DNA of 46,278 nucleotides from Bradyrhizobium sp. NAS96.2 (GTDB taxonomy: Bacteria; Pseudomonadota; Alphaproteobacteria; Rhizobiales; Xanthobacteraceae), in contig NZ_LGHK01000038.1 of assembly GCF_001908235.1 (NCBI RefSeq), positions 1 to 46,278 of the forward strand. Direction: 5' to 3'. Under the pieces are notes generated by a model. The model was given only the letters and a program-made list of their open reading frames with translations. It did no database searches and had not been told where the DNA came from. The position numbers were made by a program, and so were the translations under genes. Of the stretch, positions 17,833-25,879 are shown piece after piece (the stretch's first letter is position 1; every line of letters starts with the position of its first letter).

Positions 17833-18984
17833 TCACATCGCCGGGACGTACTTGCCGTCCTTGACCGTCAGCAGGATGCGCGAGCGGTCGTCGAGGCCGT
17901 AGCGGTCTTTTTCGGTCCAGTTGTAGACGCCCTGGCTCGCGACGATCTCCTTCTCGGAGATGAACGCCTGGCGGATCGCCTCGCGGAATTCCGGCGTGCC
18001 GGGCTTGGCGGTCTTCAGCGCGGTCGGGATGATGCGCTTCAGCACCTCGAAGGCATCGAAGGAGTGGCCGGCGAACTGGCTGCGGCTGTTGGCGCCGTAC
18101 TTGGCTTCATAGGCCGCGTTCAGCGTGAGGCCGGGCTTCTTGGTCAGCGCGCTGTCGGCCTGGGTTTCCGGTGACATGATCGGACCGGCCGACATGATGA
18201 CGCCTTCCGCCGACGCGCCCGCGATGCGGATGAAGTCCATCGTGGCGGCACCGTGGGTCTGGTAGATCAGGCCCTTGTAGCCGCGCTCGCGCAGCGCGGT
18301 CTGCGGCAGCGCCGCGGCGGTGCCGGAGGCACCGACCAGGATCGCGTCGGGATTGGCGGCGACGAGCTTCAGCACCTGGCCCGCGACCGACGTATCCGGA
18401 CGCGCGAAGCGCTCCTCATCGGTCATGGTGAGGCCCATCGGCACGGCCTGCGCCTTGAAGTCGTTGACCCAGAGGTCGCCGTAGGAATCCGAATAGCCGA
18501 TATAGCCGACGGTCTTGATGTTGTGCGCTTTCATGTGCTCGTAGAGCACCTTGCCCATGATCGGAATCGACTGCGGCAGGTCGACCGACCACTTTGCGCG
18601 AGCGTCGTTGATCGGGAACGGCGCGAGGCCGAGATGCGGGATGCCGGCCTCGTTGGCGACCGTCGACACCGCGATCGTGGTCGGCGTGATGCAGGAGCCC
18701 ATGATGATGTCGGCCTTGGACTCGGTGACGAAGCGCCGCGTATTGGTGGTTGCCGCCGTCGGATCGCCGGCATCGTCGAGCACGATCAGCTTCAGCGGCA
18801 CGCCGGCGATCTCCTTCGGCACGAAATCGAGCGCGTTGCGCTCGGGGATGCCGAGTGCCGCGGCCGGGCCGGTGGTCGAGATCGAGATGCCGATGGTGAT
18901 TTCATTGGTCTGCGCCAGTGCGGGCGCGCCCGGCAGCGCGAAAACAGCTGCGAGCGCCGCTGCGGCGAGAGTGGCCTTCCTCAT
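17833..18984 (-). CDS. couP: ABC transporter substrate-binding protein for aromatic acids (CouP-like)
   Basis: 383 residues with a 24-residue signal peptide ending ALA before QTNEITIG. The type 1 binding fold starts GISISTTGPAAALGIPERNA and includes GSCITPTTIAVSTVANEAGIP and GYIGYSDSYGDLW. This resembles the CouP/RPA1789 subgroup that binds p-coumarate and related lignin monomers. The permease and ATPase genes lie across the DUF559/repeat island on the opposite strand. It is unlike the five array proteins at 78-6942. It is separated from the thioesterase gene by a 192-base gap holding repeat E. Confidence 0.85.
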   Translation of the reverse strand: MRKATLAAAALAAVFALPGAPALAQTNEITIGISISTTGPAAALGIPERNALDFVPKEIAGVPLKLIVLDDAGDPTAATTNTRRFVTESKADIIMGSCITPTTIAVSTVANEAGIPHLGLAPFPINDARAKWSVDLPQSIPIMGKVLYEHMKAHNIKTVGYIGYSDSYGDLWVNDFKAQAVPMGLTMTDEERFARPDTSVAGQVLKLVAANPDAILVGASGTAAALPQTALRERGYKGLIYQTHGAATMDFIRIAGASAEGVIMSAGPIMSPETQADSALTKKPGLTLNAAYEAKYGANSRSQFAGHSFDAFEVLKRIIPTALKTAKPGTPEFREAIRQAFISEKEIVASQGVYNWTEKDRYGLDDRSRILLTVKDGKYVPAM

Positions 18985-19053
18985 TCATTCCTCCCTGCGG
19001 ATAAGTTTTTTGGATTTAAACCAGTTTTGCGGGCCAATTCAGCCCCTTCTTTA

Positions 19054-19129
19054 GAGCATGATCCGGAAAAGTGGAAACCGGTTTTCCGTCACGACAAACG
19101 CGGAACGCGTTTGCGCGGGGAGCATGCTC
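19054..19129. repeat. Dispersed palindromic repeat E
   Basis: Outer arms GAGCATGATC and GAGCATGCTC enclose an inner hairpin, GGAAAAGTGGAAACCGGTTTTCC, and the block ACGCGGAACGCGT. The same nested design is at 30839-30910. It lies between the couP-like gene and the thioesterase gene. Confidence 0.75.
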
Positions 19130-19176
19130 CAAAAGTCGAGTCATGAGGAGCCGCGGGTCAGCCCTTCACGCGCACC

Positions 19177-19596
19177 TCAGCCGTTCATGAAGCGGTCGAT
19201 GATCTCCTGCGGAAACGGCGCCGATTTCAGCTTGGCGGGATCGTCCGGGTGCCGGCCGACCAGCACCCGCGTCTCGAACGCCTCGATCGCCAGCGCCTCG
19301 CCCTTGAACACTCGGTGCACCACCTCGAAGCTCGAACGCTTGATGCTCTCGATCCGGCTCTCGATGGTAATCCAGTCGCCATGGGTCGACGGGATGTGGA
19401 ATTTCGCCCGGGTGTCGACCATGGGAATGCCGACCAGGCCGTATTTGTGGACGAGGTCCTGCTTCGAGCAGCCGGCAGCTTCGAACATGATCGAGGTCGA
19501 ATCGTCGAACATCGCGAAGTAGCGCGGGTAATAAACGATGTTGGCGGGGTCGCAATCGCCCCATTGGATCTGCACGTCACGCCGGTTGACGAGCAT
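19177..19596 (-). CDS. 4-hydroxybenzoyl-CoA thioesterase-family protein
   Basis: 139 residues, a single hot-dog domain. The motif WGDCDPANIVYYPRYF (residues 12-27) matches 4-hydroxybenzoyl-CoA thioesterase of Pseudomonas, in which the second Asp of GDCDP is the catalytic residue (Asp16 here). The family hydrolyses aryl- or acyl-CoA thioesters in the cytosol. Beside CoA ligase and hydratase genes and near pobA, release of 4-hydroxybenzoate or a related acid from its CoA ester is the natural reading; the exact substrate is inferred. Confidence 0.85.
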   Translation of the reverse strand: MLVNRRDVQIQWGDCDPANIVYYPRYFAMFDDSTSIMFEAAGCSKQDLVHKYGLVGIPMVDTRAKFHIPSTHGDWITIESRIESIKRSSFEVVHRVFKGEALAIEAFETRVLVGRHPDDPAKLKSAPFPQEIIDRFMNG

Positions 19597-19659
19597 GGTT
19601 TATCCTCGATTGAGCATGGGCGATCCGGAGGCGCGCGTCATGCGCCTCCGGATCATGCG

Positions 19660-20421
19660 TCAGCGCGGCGCCATCCGGAGCGCGGCATCGAGCCGGACCA
19701 CTTCGCCGTTCAGATAGGGATTGTCGATCATGTGCAGCGCCAGCGAGGCGAACTCGTCGGCCTGGCCCAGGCGACGCGGGAACGGGATCGCGGCGGCGAG
19801 CGAATCCTGTGCTTCCTGCGGCAGGCCGGCCAGCAAGGGCGTCATGAACAGGCCGGGCGCGATGGTCAGCACGCGGATGCCGAATTGCGCGAGCTCGCGC
19901 GCGATCGGCAGGGTCATCGCGACGATGCCGCCCTTCGAGGCCGAATACGCCGCCTGCCCGATCTGGCCGTCATAGGCCGCGACCGAGGCCGTCGAGATCA
20001 CGACGCCGCGTTCGCCGGTCGCGAGCGGCTCGAGCTTCGACATGTCGGAGGTCGCGAGCCGCAGCATGTTGAACGAGCCGAGCAGGTTGACCCTGATCAC
20101 CTTGTCGAAGTCGGCGAGCGCCATCGGCCCGTCGCGGCCGATCACGCGTTTTGCCACCCCGATGCCGGCGCAGTTCACCAGCAGGCGCGCCGGGCCATGC
20201 GCCTTGGCGGCGGCAGCGACCGCAGCTTCGGCTGCCGCTGCATCAGCGACGTCGCAGACCACGGCAATGCCACCGATCTCTGCCGCGACGCTTTCGGCAA
20301 GCTTGGCGTTGAGATCGCAAACCGCGACCTTGGCGCCCTGCGCGGCCAGACGGCGCGCGGTCGCAGCGCCCAATCCCGATGCGCCGCCGGTGACGATGGC
20401 GGCCTGGTCCTTCAACTGCAT
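19660..20421 (-). CDS. SDR dehydrogenase, 3-hydroxyacyl-CoA dehydrogenase type
   Basis: 253 residues of a classical short-chain dehydrogenase: cofactor motif TGGASGLG at 11-18, NCAG at 83, Ser near 143-146, and YSASK at 159-163. The N-terminus MQLKDQAAIVTGGASGLG and PFPRRLGQADEFASL resemble type II (HSD10-like) 3-hydroxyacyl-CoA dehydrogenases that use NAD. It is 20 bases downstream of the CoA synthetase gene and probably in one transcript. It could oxidise the beta-hydroxyacyl-CoA made by the hydratase, which would point to a beta-oxidation-like side-chain route. Confidence 0.85.
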   Translation of the reverse strand: MQLKDQAAIVTGGASGLGAATARRLAAQGAKVAVCDLNAKLAESVAAEIGGIAVVCDVADAAAAEAAVAAAAKAHGPARLLVNCAGIGVAKRVIGRDGPMALADFDKVIRVNLLGSFNMLRLATSDMSKLEPLATGERGVVISTASVAAYDGQIGQAAYSASKGGIVAMTLPIARELAQFGIRVLTIAPGLFMTPLLAGLPQEAQDSLAAAIPFPRRLGQADEFASLALHMIDNPYLNGEVVRLDAALRMAPR

Positions 20422-20441
20422 GACATTCTCCTCTTCAATAC

Positions 20442-22313
20442 TCAGACGAGTGTGATGACCGATGCCGGCGGCACCGGCGCATAGAGCGCTTCGATGATGT
20501 CGGTGCGATGCTCCAGCACCGCGCGCTGGTTGATCGAGCCCTTGTCGGTCACCTCGCCGCGATCGATCGACAGCGGCGTGTCGAGCAGGATCGCCCGCGC
20601 GATCCGGTTCGACGAGCCGGTGGCACTCGCAAGCACACGCGCGAAGCGTTCGCGAAAGGCGGCTCGCACAACGGGATCATTGGCCGCCGCCGCGATGTCG
20701 CCAGCGGCAAGCGCCGGATTGATCAGGCGGCAACCATCGAGATCGAGGATCACGATCGCCGCCAGCTCGTCGCGATTGATCCCCGCGATCACGACGTCGC
20801 GCACCAGCGGCGCGCAGGTGCCGACGAAGCGCGCTCGCAACGGTCCGACGCTGACCCAGGTGCCGCTCGCCAGCTTGAAATCCTCGGCGATGCGGCCGTC
20901 GAAATCGAATCCGGCATCGAGATCACCGGGGTTGGCGGGCTTCAGCGCATCGCCGAACTTGTAGAAGCCTTCCTCGTCGAACGCTTTCGCCGTCAGCTCC
21001 GGCTGACGCCAGTAACCGGGCGTCACGTTCGGGCCCTTGGCGCGCACCTCGAGCTTGCCGTTGTTCGGCACCAGCTTCGCATCATTGCCCGACACCGGAA
21101 GCCCGACATGGCCGGAGCGGCTGGTATCGGGCCGCACCGACATGAAGAACGGCGAGGTCTCGGTGGCGCCGAGCCCGGTCAGCATGGGCACGCGATAGCC
21201 CTTCTCCTGCACCGCGAGCGCATCGAGGCTGTTCCAGATGAACGGCGACAGCGCTGCGCCGGAGAAGAACATCGCATGCAGCCGGTCGAAGAATTTCGCG
21301 CGCAGGACGGCGTCGTCGCGCAGATAGGGCAGCAGCGATTCATAACCCTTGGGCACGTTGAAATAGACCGTCGGCGAGATCTCGCGCAGGTTTCGCACGG
21401 TCTCCTCGATGCCGCCGGGCATCGGCTTGCCCTCGTCGAGATACATCGAGCCGCCGTTGAACAGCGTCAGCCCGACATTGTGGTTGCCGCCGAAGGTGTG
21501 ATTCCACGGCAGCCAGTCGACGATCACAGGCGGCTCGTCCTTCAGGAAGGCCAGCGTCTCGCGCAGCATCACCTGGTTGGCGCAGATCATGCGCTGGGTG
21601 TTGATGACGGCCTTGGGATTGCCGGTCGAGCCCGAGGTCAGCAGGAATTTCGCGATGGTGTCCGGGCCGACTGCCGCATGGATCGCGTCGAGACTCCCGT
21701 CTTCCGGCGTCGCCATCAGATTGGCGAGCCGGGTGACGCCACGGCCGGGAACTGCTCCGCGACTCGCCGCAATCTCGACATCGGGTCCGACATTGGCGCG
21801 CAGCGCATCGGCAAATTTGTCGGCGTCGTCGACGAAGACGAGGCCTGGCGTCAGCAGCTTGATGACGAAGCTGAGCTTGCCGTAGTCGCGCGACACCAGC
21901 GAATAGGCCGGCGACACTGGACAGAACGGAATGCCGGCATAGAGCGCGCCGAGTGCGATCAGCGCGTGATCGATCGAGTTGCCCGACAGGATCACGATCG
22001 GCCGCTCCGCCGACAATCCACGCGCGATCAACGCCGAGGCGATCCGCCTGATAGCCTCGAGCAATTGCGCGTAGCTGATCTGGCGCCAGCCGCCGCCGGC
22101 CGCACGCTCGGCCATGAACACGCGGCTCGGCTCGGCCGTCGCCCAGTGATGCAGGCGGTCGGTGAGGCGCACGGGAAAATCGGCGAGCTTGAGCTTGGGA
22201 CGAAGATAGATGGTGCCGTCGTCGCGCCGCTCGACGGTGACGTCGGGATTGCCGAACGAGATCGGGCGCAGCGGATGCGCACTCGCAGTAGACGCAGGTG
22301 ACGTAGTGCTCAT
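20442..22313 (-). CDS. couB: Feruloyl/p-coumaroyl-CoA synthetase
   Basis: 623 residues starting at the ATG that overlaps the hydratase stop (ATGA, 22310-22313), so translation is coupled. It is an ANL-superfamily acyl-CoA ligase with the P-loop LLTSGSTGNPKAVINT, TGLGATETSPFF, YKFGDALK and the catalytic Lys of GEVTDKGSINQRA near residue 590. The N-terminal block RDDGTIYLRPKLKL and the length fit feruloyl-CoA synthases. It would activate ferulate, p-coumarate or related acids with ATP and CoA. The gene order couA-couB matches R. palustris. Confidence 0.88.
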   Translation of the reverse strand: MSTTSPASTASAHPLRPISFGNPDVTVERRDDGTIYLRPKLKLADFPVRLTDRLHHWATAEPSRVFMAERAAGGGWRQISYAQLLEAIRRIASALIARGLSAERPIVILSGNSIDHALIALGALYAGIPFCPVSPAYSLVSRDYGKLSFVIKLLTPGLVFVDDADKFADALRANVGPDVEIAASRGAVPGRGVTRLANLMATPEDGSLDAIHAAVGPDTIAKFLLTSGSTGNPKAVINTQRMICANQVMLRETLAFLKDEPPVIVDWLPWNHTFGGNHNVGLTLFNGGSMYLDEGKPMPGGIEETVRNLREISPTVYFNVPKGYESLLPYLRDDAVLRAKFFDRLHAMFFSGAALSPFIWNSLDALAVQEKGYRVPMLTGLGATETSPFFMSVRPDTSRSGHVGLPVSGNDAKLVPNNGKLEVRAKGPNVTPGYWRQPELTAKAFDEEGFYKFGDALKPANPGDLDAGFDFDGRIAEDFKLASGTWVSVGPLRARFVGTCAPLVRDVVIAGINRDELAAIVILDLDGCRLINPALAAGDIAAAANDPVVRAAFRERFARVLASATGSSNRIARAILLDTPLSIDRGEVTDKGSINQRAVLEHRTDIIEALYAPVPPASVITLV

Positions 22314-23105
22314 GTCGGCTTCACCTTGGCGGTCTTGCGATCCAGGAAGGCGCGGATCCGCTTCTTGGCTTCCTTGTCGCTCTGCGCCACCGTCGCCATC
22401 AGCGATTCCATCAGGAGGCCGGTCTGCGGATTGGCTTCCGCGATCATCGGCAACGCCTGCAGTACGGCAAAGTTGGTCAGCGGCGCGTTGGCGGCGACGC
22501 GCTCGGCGAGCTCCAGCGCCTTCGGCAGCGCGCCGTCGGCTTCGGTGAGATATTGCGAGAAGCCGTAGGCTGCGCCTTCGGTCGCCGAATAGACCCGGCC
22601 GGTCAGCATCATGTCCGCCATCCGCGGCACGCCGATCAGGCGCGGCAGCCGCACCGATCCGCCGCCGCCGACGAAGATGCCGCGCTGGCCTTCTGGCAGC
22701 GCGAAATAGGCCGACGGTTCGGCAACCCGGATATGCGCGGCGCAGGCCAGCTCCAGCCCGCCGCCGATGACAGCGCCCTTCAACGCCGCGATCACGGGCA
22801 CGCGGCAATACTGGATGCGGTCGAACACGCGGTGCCACATCTGGGAATGCACCAGCCCCTCGGTGGCGTCGCGCTCGGTCAGCTCGGAGAGATCGAGGCC
22901 CGACGAGAAATGATCGCCGACGCCGTGGATGACCACCGCGCCGATTTCTTCAGGGATGGCAGAAAAGCAGTCCCGCAGCGCCAGGATGATGCCGTCGTTC
23001 AGCGCATTGCGCTTGGCGGGCCGGTTCAGCCCGACCGTCAGCACCGCCCCCCCGCGTCTCGATCCTGAGCAGCGAGGCGTCACCCGCGTCGGCAGCGTTT
23101 CCCAT
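22310..23105 (-). CDS. couA: Enoyl-CoA hydratase (CouA-like), with a probable 5' frameshift
   Basis: The core RPAKRNALNDG, HFSSGLDLSE, GAVIGGGLELACAAHIRVA and ALPEGQRGIFVGGGG mark a crotonase with oxyanion glycines and both acidic positions kept. From the ATG at 23105 the N-terminus reads MGNAADAGDASLLRIETRG, then falls out of frame at a run of seven C at 23047-23053. With six C it continues GAVLTVGLNRPAKRNAL, giving about 264 residues. An uninterrupted alternative frame opens at 23191 but has an unnatural N-terminus crossing the promoter. Related enzymes hydrate hydroxycinnamoyl-CoA and may cleave it to the aldehyde. Confidence 0.85.
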
Positions 23106-23128
23106 GGTGTTATTGTTTCCTGGTTAGA

Positions 23129-23164
23129 ATAGTTATGTTTTATAACTATCATCGCAGGAGTCAA
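23129..23164 (-). promoter_or_regulatory. couA promoter with overlapping inverted-repeat operator
   Basis: ATAGTTAT, 5 bases, ATAACTAT (23129-23149) is a perfect AT-only inverted repeat in GC-rich surroundings, 24 bases before the couA ATG. On the minus strand TTGACT (23159-23164), 16 bases, TAAAAC (23137-23142) forms a plausible promoter whose -10 lies in the centre of the repeat. Binding there would block RNA polymerase. The MarR protein is the likely ligand. Confidence 0.6.
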
Positions 23165-23183
23165 TACGGGTGCGGGCGGTGCC

Positions 23184-23348
23184 GACTTCACCCTCCCCTG
23201 GAGGGGGGGGGCGGCTCACATGGAGCGTAGCGGAATGTGAGACGGGGTGGGGTGATCTCTCAACACGGGTAGCACTCGAGTGGAGAGACTGCCACCCCAC
23301 CTCGCCGCGCATTTCATGCGCGTCGATCCTCCCCCTCCAGGGGAGGAT
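23184..23348. repeat. Dispersed repeat A, inverted pair
   Basis: 23184-23252 has CTTCACCCTCCCCTGGAGG and GACGGGGTGGGGTGA; 23282-23348 repeats the 67-base unit seen at 17088-17154 almost exactly. The pair fills the gap between the couA promoter and the DUF3237 gene. Confidence 0.75.
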
Positions 23349-23360
23349 GGCAGCCGGGCC

Positions 23361-23822
23361 TCACAACACCTGATGCACGTCGATCACGACGCGGTCGGCG
23401 TGGCGGGCGGCGGAGCCGATGAAGATGTGCTCCATCAACCAGCGGTATTTTTCAGCACCGGTTTCGAATTTCGGCACGGTGCGGAAATAGATCAGCTTCG
23501 GATCGACCGGCTCGCCGCGCTTGAGCTTCTGCAACAGCTCGACCGGCCCGAAGCGGATGCCCTTATTCTCGACATAGACGACGGCGCCGTCGTCGGTCTC
23601 GAAGGCATATTTTGCCTCCAGCTCGATCAGCTCATTGGGCCGGATGATCTGGAAGTCGGCGCCGAAGGGAAGCACCTTGCCGTTGATCCCCTCGCCTTTC
23701 ACCTCGCCGCCGGTGATCGGAATGATGCGGCGGACGCCGGTGCCGATGTTGCCGGCGGACGTTACGTCCGCGATCCTTGCGGTGATGGTGAAGACGTACC
23801 TGGTCTGAAGCTCGGGATTCAT
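23361..23822 (-). CDS. DUF3237 family protein
   Basis: 153 residues without signal peptide. The pattern GTGVRRIIPITGGEVKGEGI, GKVLPFGADFQIIRPNE and ENKGIRFGP fits the DUF3237 (PF11578) beta-barrel family, of unknown biochemical role but often placed with aromatic or hydroxyacid catabolism genes. It begins three bases after the TRAP large-permease stop, so it is in the tar operon. Its length and ends are normal. Confidence 0.85.
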   Translation of the reverse strand: MNPELQTRYVFTITARIADVTSAGNIGTGVRRIIPITGGEVKGEGINGKVLPFGADFQIIRPNELIELEAKYAFETDDGAVVYVENKGIRFGPVELLQKLKRGEPVDPKLIYFRTVPKFETGAEKYRWLMEHIFIGSAARHADRVVIDVHQVL

Positions 23823-23825
23823 AGC

Positions 23826-25142
23826 CTAGCCTATCATGCGCTGCGGCAACCAGGTCGCAAGCAGCGGGAACAGGATCAGGATCACCAGCCGGATCAGGTC
23901 GGTGATCACGAAGGGCAGCACGCCGACAAAGATCGTCGACATGTTGACGTCCTTGATCACGCTCTTGATCACGAACACGTTCATGCCGACCGGCGGATGG
24001 ATCAACCCGAGCTCGACCGTCATGACGATGATAATGCCGAACCAGATCGGGTCGAAGCCGAGCGCGGTGACCACCGGAAACACGATCGGCACGGTGAGAA
24101 TCACCATCGCCATCGCATCCATCAGGCAGCCGAGCACCAGATACATCATCAGGATCAGCGCCAGCACGCCATAGGGACCGATGCCGAGCCCGGTGAGGAA
24201 TTCGGTGACGTTCTGCGGCGTCTGGGTGATGGTGAGGAAATAGCCGAAGCATAGCGCGCCGATCAGCACGGTGAACACGGCAGCCGCGGTGCGCGTCGCC
24301 TGCAGCAGCGATTGCAGGATGCCGTCCTTGGTGAGCTTGCCTCTGACAATGCCGATGATGAAGGCGCCGACCGCGCCGACCGCGCCCGCTTCGGTCGGGA
24401 CGAAGAAGCCGCCATAGAGACCGCCGATCACGAACAGGAACAGCAGCAGCGGCGACCAGACGTCGCGCAGCGCCAAGAAGCGCTCGTGCCACGACGCTTT
24501 CTTTCCCGCCGGCAGGAAACCCGGCCGCGTCACGCCGATGATGCCGATCGTGATCATGTGCATCAGGATCGCGAGCAGGCCTGGCACCACGCCGGCGATG
24601 AACAGCTTGCCGATGTCCTGCTGGGTGATGATGCCGTAGACCGCGAGCACGGTGGATGGCGGCAACATCGCCCCGAGCGTGCCGCCGACCGCGATCACGC
24701 CGGTGGCGAACGACTGCGGATAACCGAAGCGGCGCATCTCGGGATAGGCCACTGCGGAGAAGGTCGCCGCGGTCGCAACCGACGAGCCCGAGATCGCAGC
24801 GAAGCCGCCGCAGGCCGCGATGGTCGCGATGCCGAGCCCGCCCTTCCAATGGCCGACAAAGGTGTTGGCGGCACGAAACAGCTCGCGGCTGATGCCCGAG
24901 ACGGACACGAAGGCGCCCATCAACAGGAACATCGGGATCACACCGAAGGAGTAATCCGTCACCGTGCGCATCGTGGTCTGGCCGACCAGTTTCAGCGCCG
25001 GGGCAAAGCCGGTGAGATAGCCAAAGCCGGTAATGCCGACGAGGCCCATCGCCATGCCGACGGGCACGCGCAGCAGCATCAGCACGAACAGGCTGACGAA
25101 GCCGATGACGGCGACGGCCTCGGGACTCAAATCGAGACTCAT
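23826..25142 (-). CDS. tarM: TRAP transporter large permease subunit (DctM/TarM type)
   Basis: 438 residues, almost entirely hydrophobic segments, with LLRVPVGMAMGLVGITGF at about residue 23, AACGGFAAISGSSVATAATF near 110 and PSTVLAVYGI near 160. These are typical of the channel-forming DctM subunit, which couples sodium or proton flow to uptake. It lies six bases after the small subunit gene. In R. palustris the neighbouring TarPQM system handles p-coumarate and related acids; the same role is inferred here. Confidence 0.92.
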   Translation of the reverse strand: MSLDLSPEAVAVIGFVSLFVLMLLRVPVGMAMGLVGITGFGYLTGFAPALKLVGQTTMRTVTDYSFGVIPMFLLMGAFVSVSGISRELFRAANTFVGHWKGGLGIATIAACGGFAAISGSSVATAATFSAVAYPEMRRFGYPQSFATGVIAVGGTLGAMLPPSTVLAVYGIITQQDIGKLFIAGVVPGLLAILMHMITIGIIGVTRPGFLPAGKKASWHERFLALRDVWSPLLLFLFVIGGLYGGFFVPTEAGAVGAVGAFIIGIVRGKLTKDGILQSLLQATRTAAAVFTVLIGALCFGYFLTITQTPQNVTEFLTGLGIGPYGVLALILMMYLVLGCLMDAMAMVILTVPIVFPVVTALGFDPIWFGIIIVMTVELGLIHPPVGMNVFVIKSVIKDVNMSTIFVGVLPFVITDLIRLVILILFPLLATWLPQRMIG

Positions 25143-25148
25143 GGCCGT

Positions 25149-25715
25149 CTACTCCGCGGTCTTGATCTTGGCATCATGGATATCTTCCGGGTGGAAGATC
25201 AGGCGGTAGGTGCGGATCGCGATCAGCAGCACTGCGGAGACGTCGCCGATCCACGACACCAGGAAGAACGGCCAGACCGGCACGCCGAGATCCATGGTGA
25301 CGATGTGGCTGTTCCTGGTGTCGATCACCTTGTCGACCAGCGTGTAGGTCTGCACGCTCACCACGAACAGCAGCACCAGCGTGGCGAAGATGTCGATCCA
25401 GCGCTGATAGCGCGGCGTGGCGTTGGCCCAGACCAGATCCACGGTGATGTGGGTGCCGCGATAGCTGGTCGCCGCGATGCCCCAGAAGATCAGGATGCCG
25501 AGCAGGAACTGGCCGAAATTGTAATAGTCGGGAATCGTCACCGCGAAGAACTTGCGCATGAACACCGCGGTGAAGGTGTTGAGCGCGACGACGCCGACGA
25601 AGAACGCCGCCACCCATTCGATCGAATCGATGAAGCGGTCCATGAAATTCTTGCGCACCGGCTCAGGTGGACCGGTGATCGCGCCGTCTGGGGTGACTTC
25701 GGAAGCTTGCGTCAT
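25149..25715 (-). CDS. tarQ: TRAP transporter small permease subunit (DctQ/TarQ type)
   Basis: 188 residues with four hydrophobic segments: FVGVVALNTFTAVFMRKFF, FGQFLLGILIFWGIAATSY, IFATLVLLFVVSVQTY and FFLVSWIGDVSAVLLIAI. RGTHITVDLVW is a usual DctQ word. It partners the large subunit and is separated from the binding-protein gene by a 164-base gap containing repeat B. Confidence 0.9.
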   Translation of the reverse strand: MTQASEVTPDGAITGPPEPVRKNFMDRFIDSIEWVAAFFVGVVALNTFTAVFMRKFFAVTIPDYYNFGQFLLGILIFWGIAATSYRGTHITVDLVWANATPRYQRWIDIFATLVLLFVVSVQTYTLVDKVIDTRNSHIVTMDLGVPVWPFFLVSWIGDVSAVLLIAIRTYRLIFHPEDIHDAKIKTAE

Positions 25716-25732
25716 ACGCTGCTCGATGGGCT

Positions 25733-25864
25733 CCCTCTCCCCGCCTGCGGGGAGAGGGTTGGGGTGAGGGGGCTATCCGCAAAACTGGTGTGAGGGTTGA
25801 GACCGGTACCCCCTCACCCGGATCGCCAAGGGCGATCCGACCTCTCCCCGCAAGCGGGGAGAGG
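25733..25864. repeat. Dispersed palindromic repeat B, copy 2, inside the TRAP operon
   Basis: Ends CCCTCTCCCCGCCTGCGGGG and CCTCTCCCCGCAAGCGGGG each form a strong hairpin; the spacer holds GGTGAGGGGG and GGATCGCCAAGGGCGATCC. It sits between the tarP-like and tarQ-like genes and could act on the mRNA to lower expression of the membrane subunits relative to the binding protein. Confidence 0.75.
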
Positions 25865-25879
25865 TGAAGGGGAGCGGGA

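Noticed and set aside
20508..22301. 597-codon plus-strand open frame opposite the CoA synthetase
   Set aside because: It is rich in Arg, His and Asp with no domain; it is the usual shadow of a GC-rich gene, while the minus strand carries clear ANL motifs.
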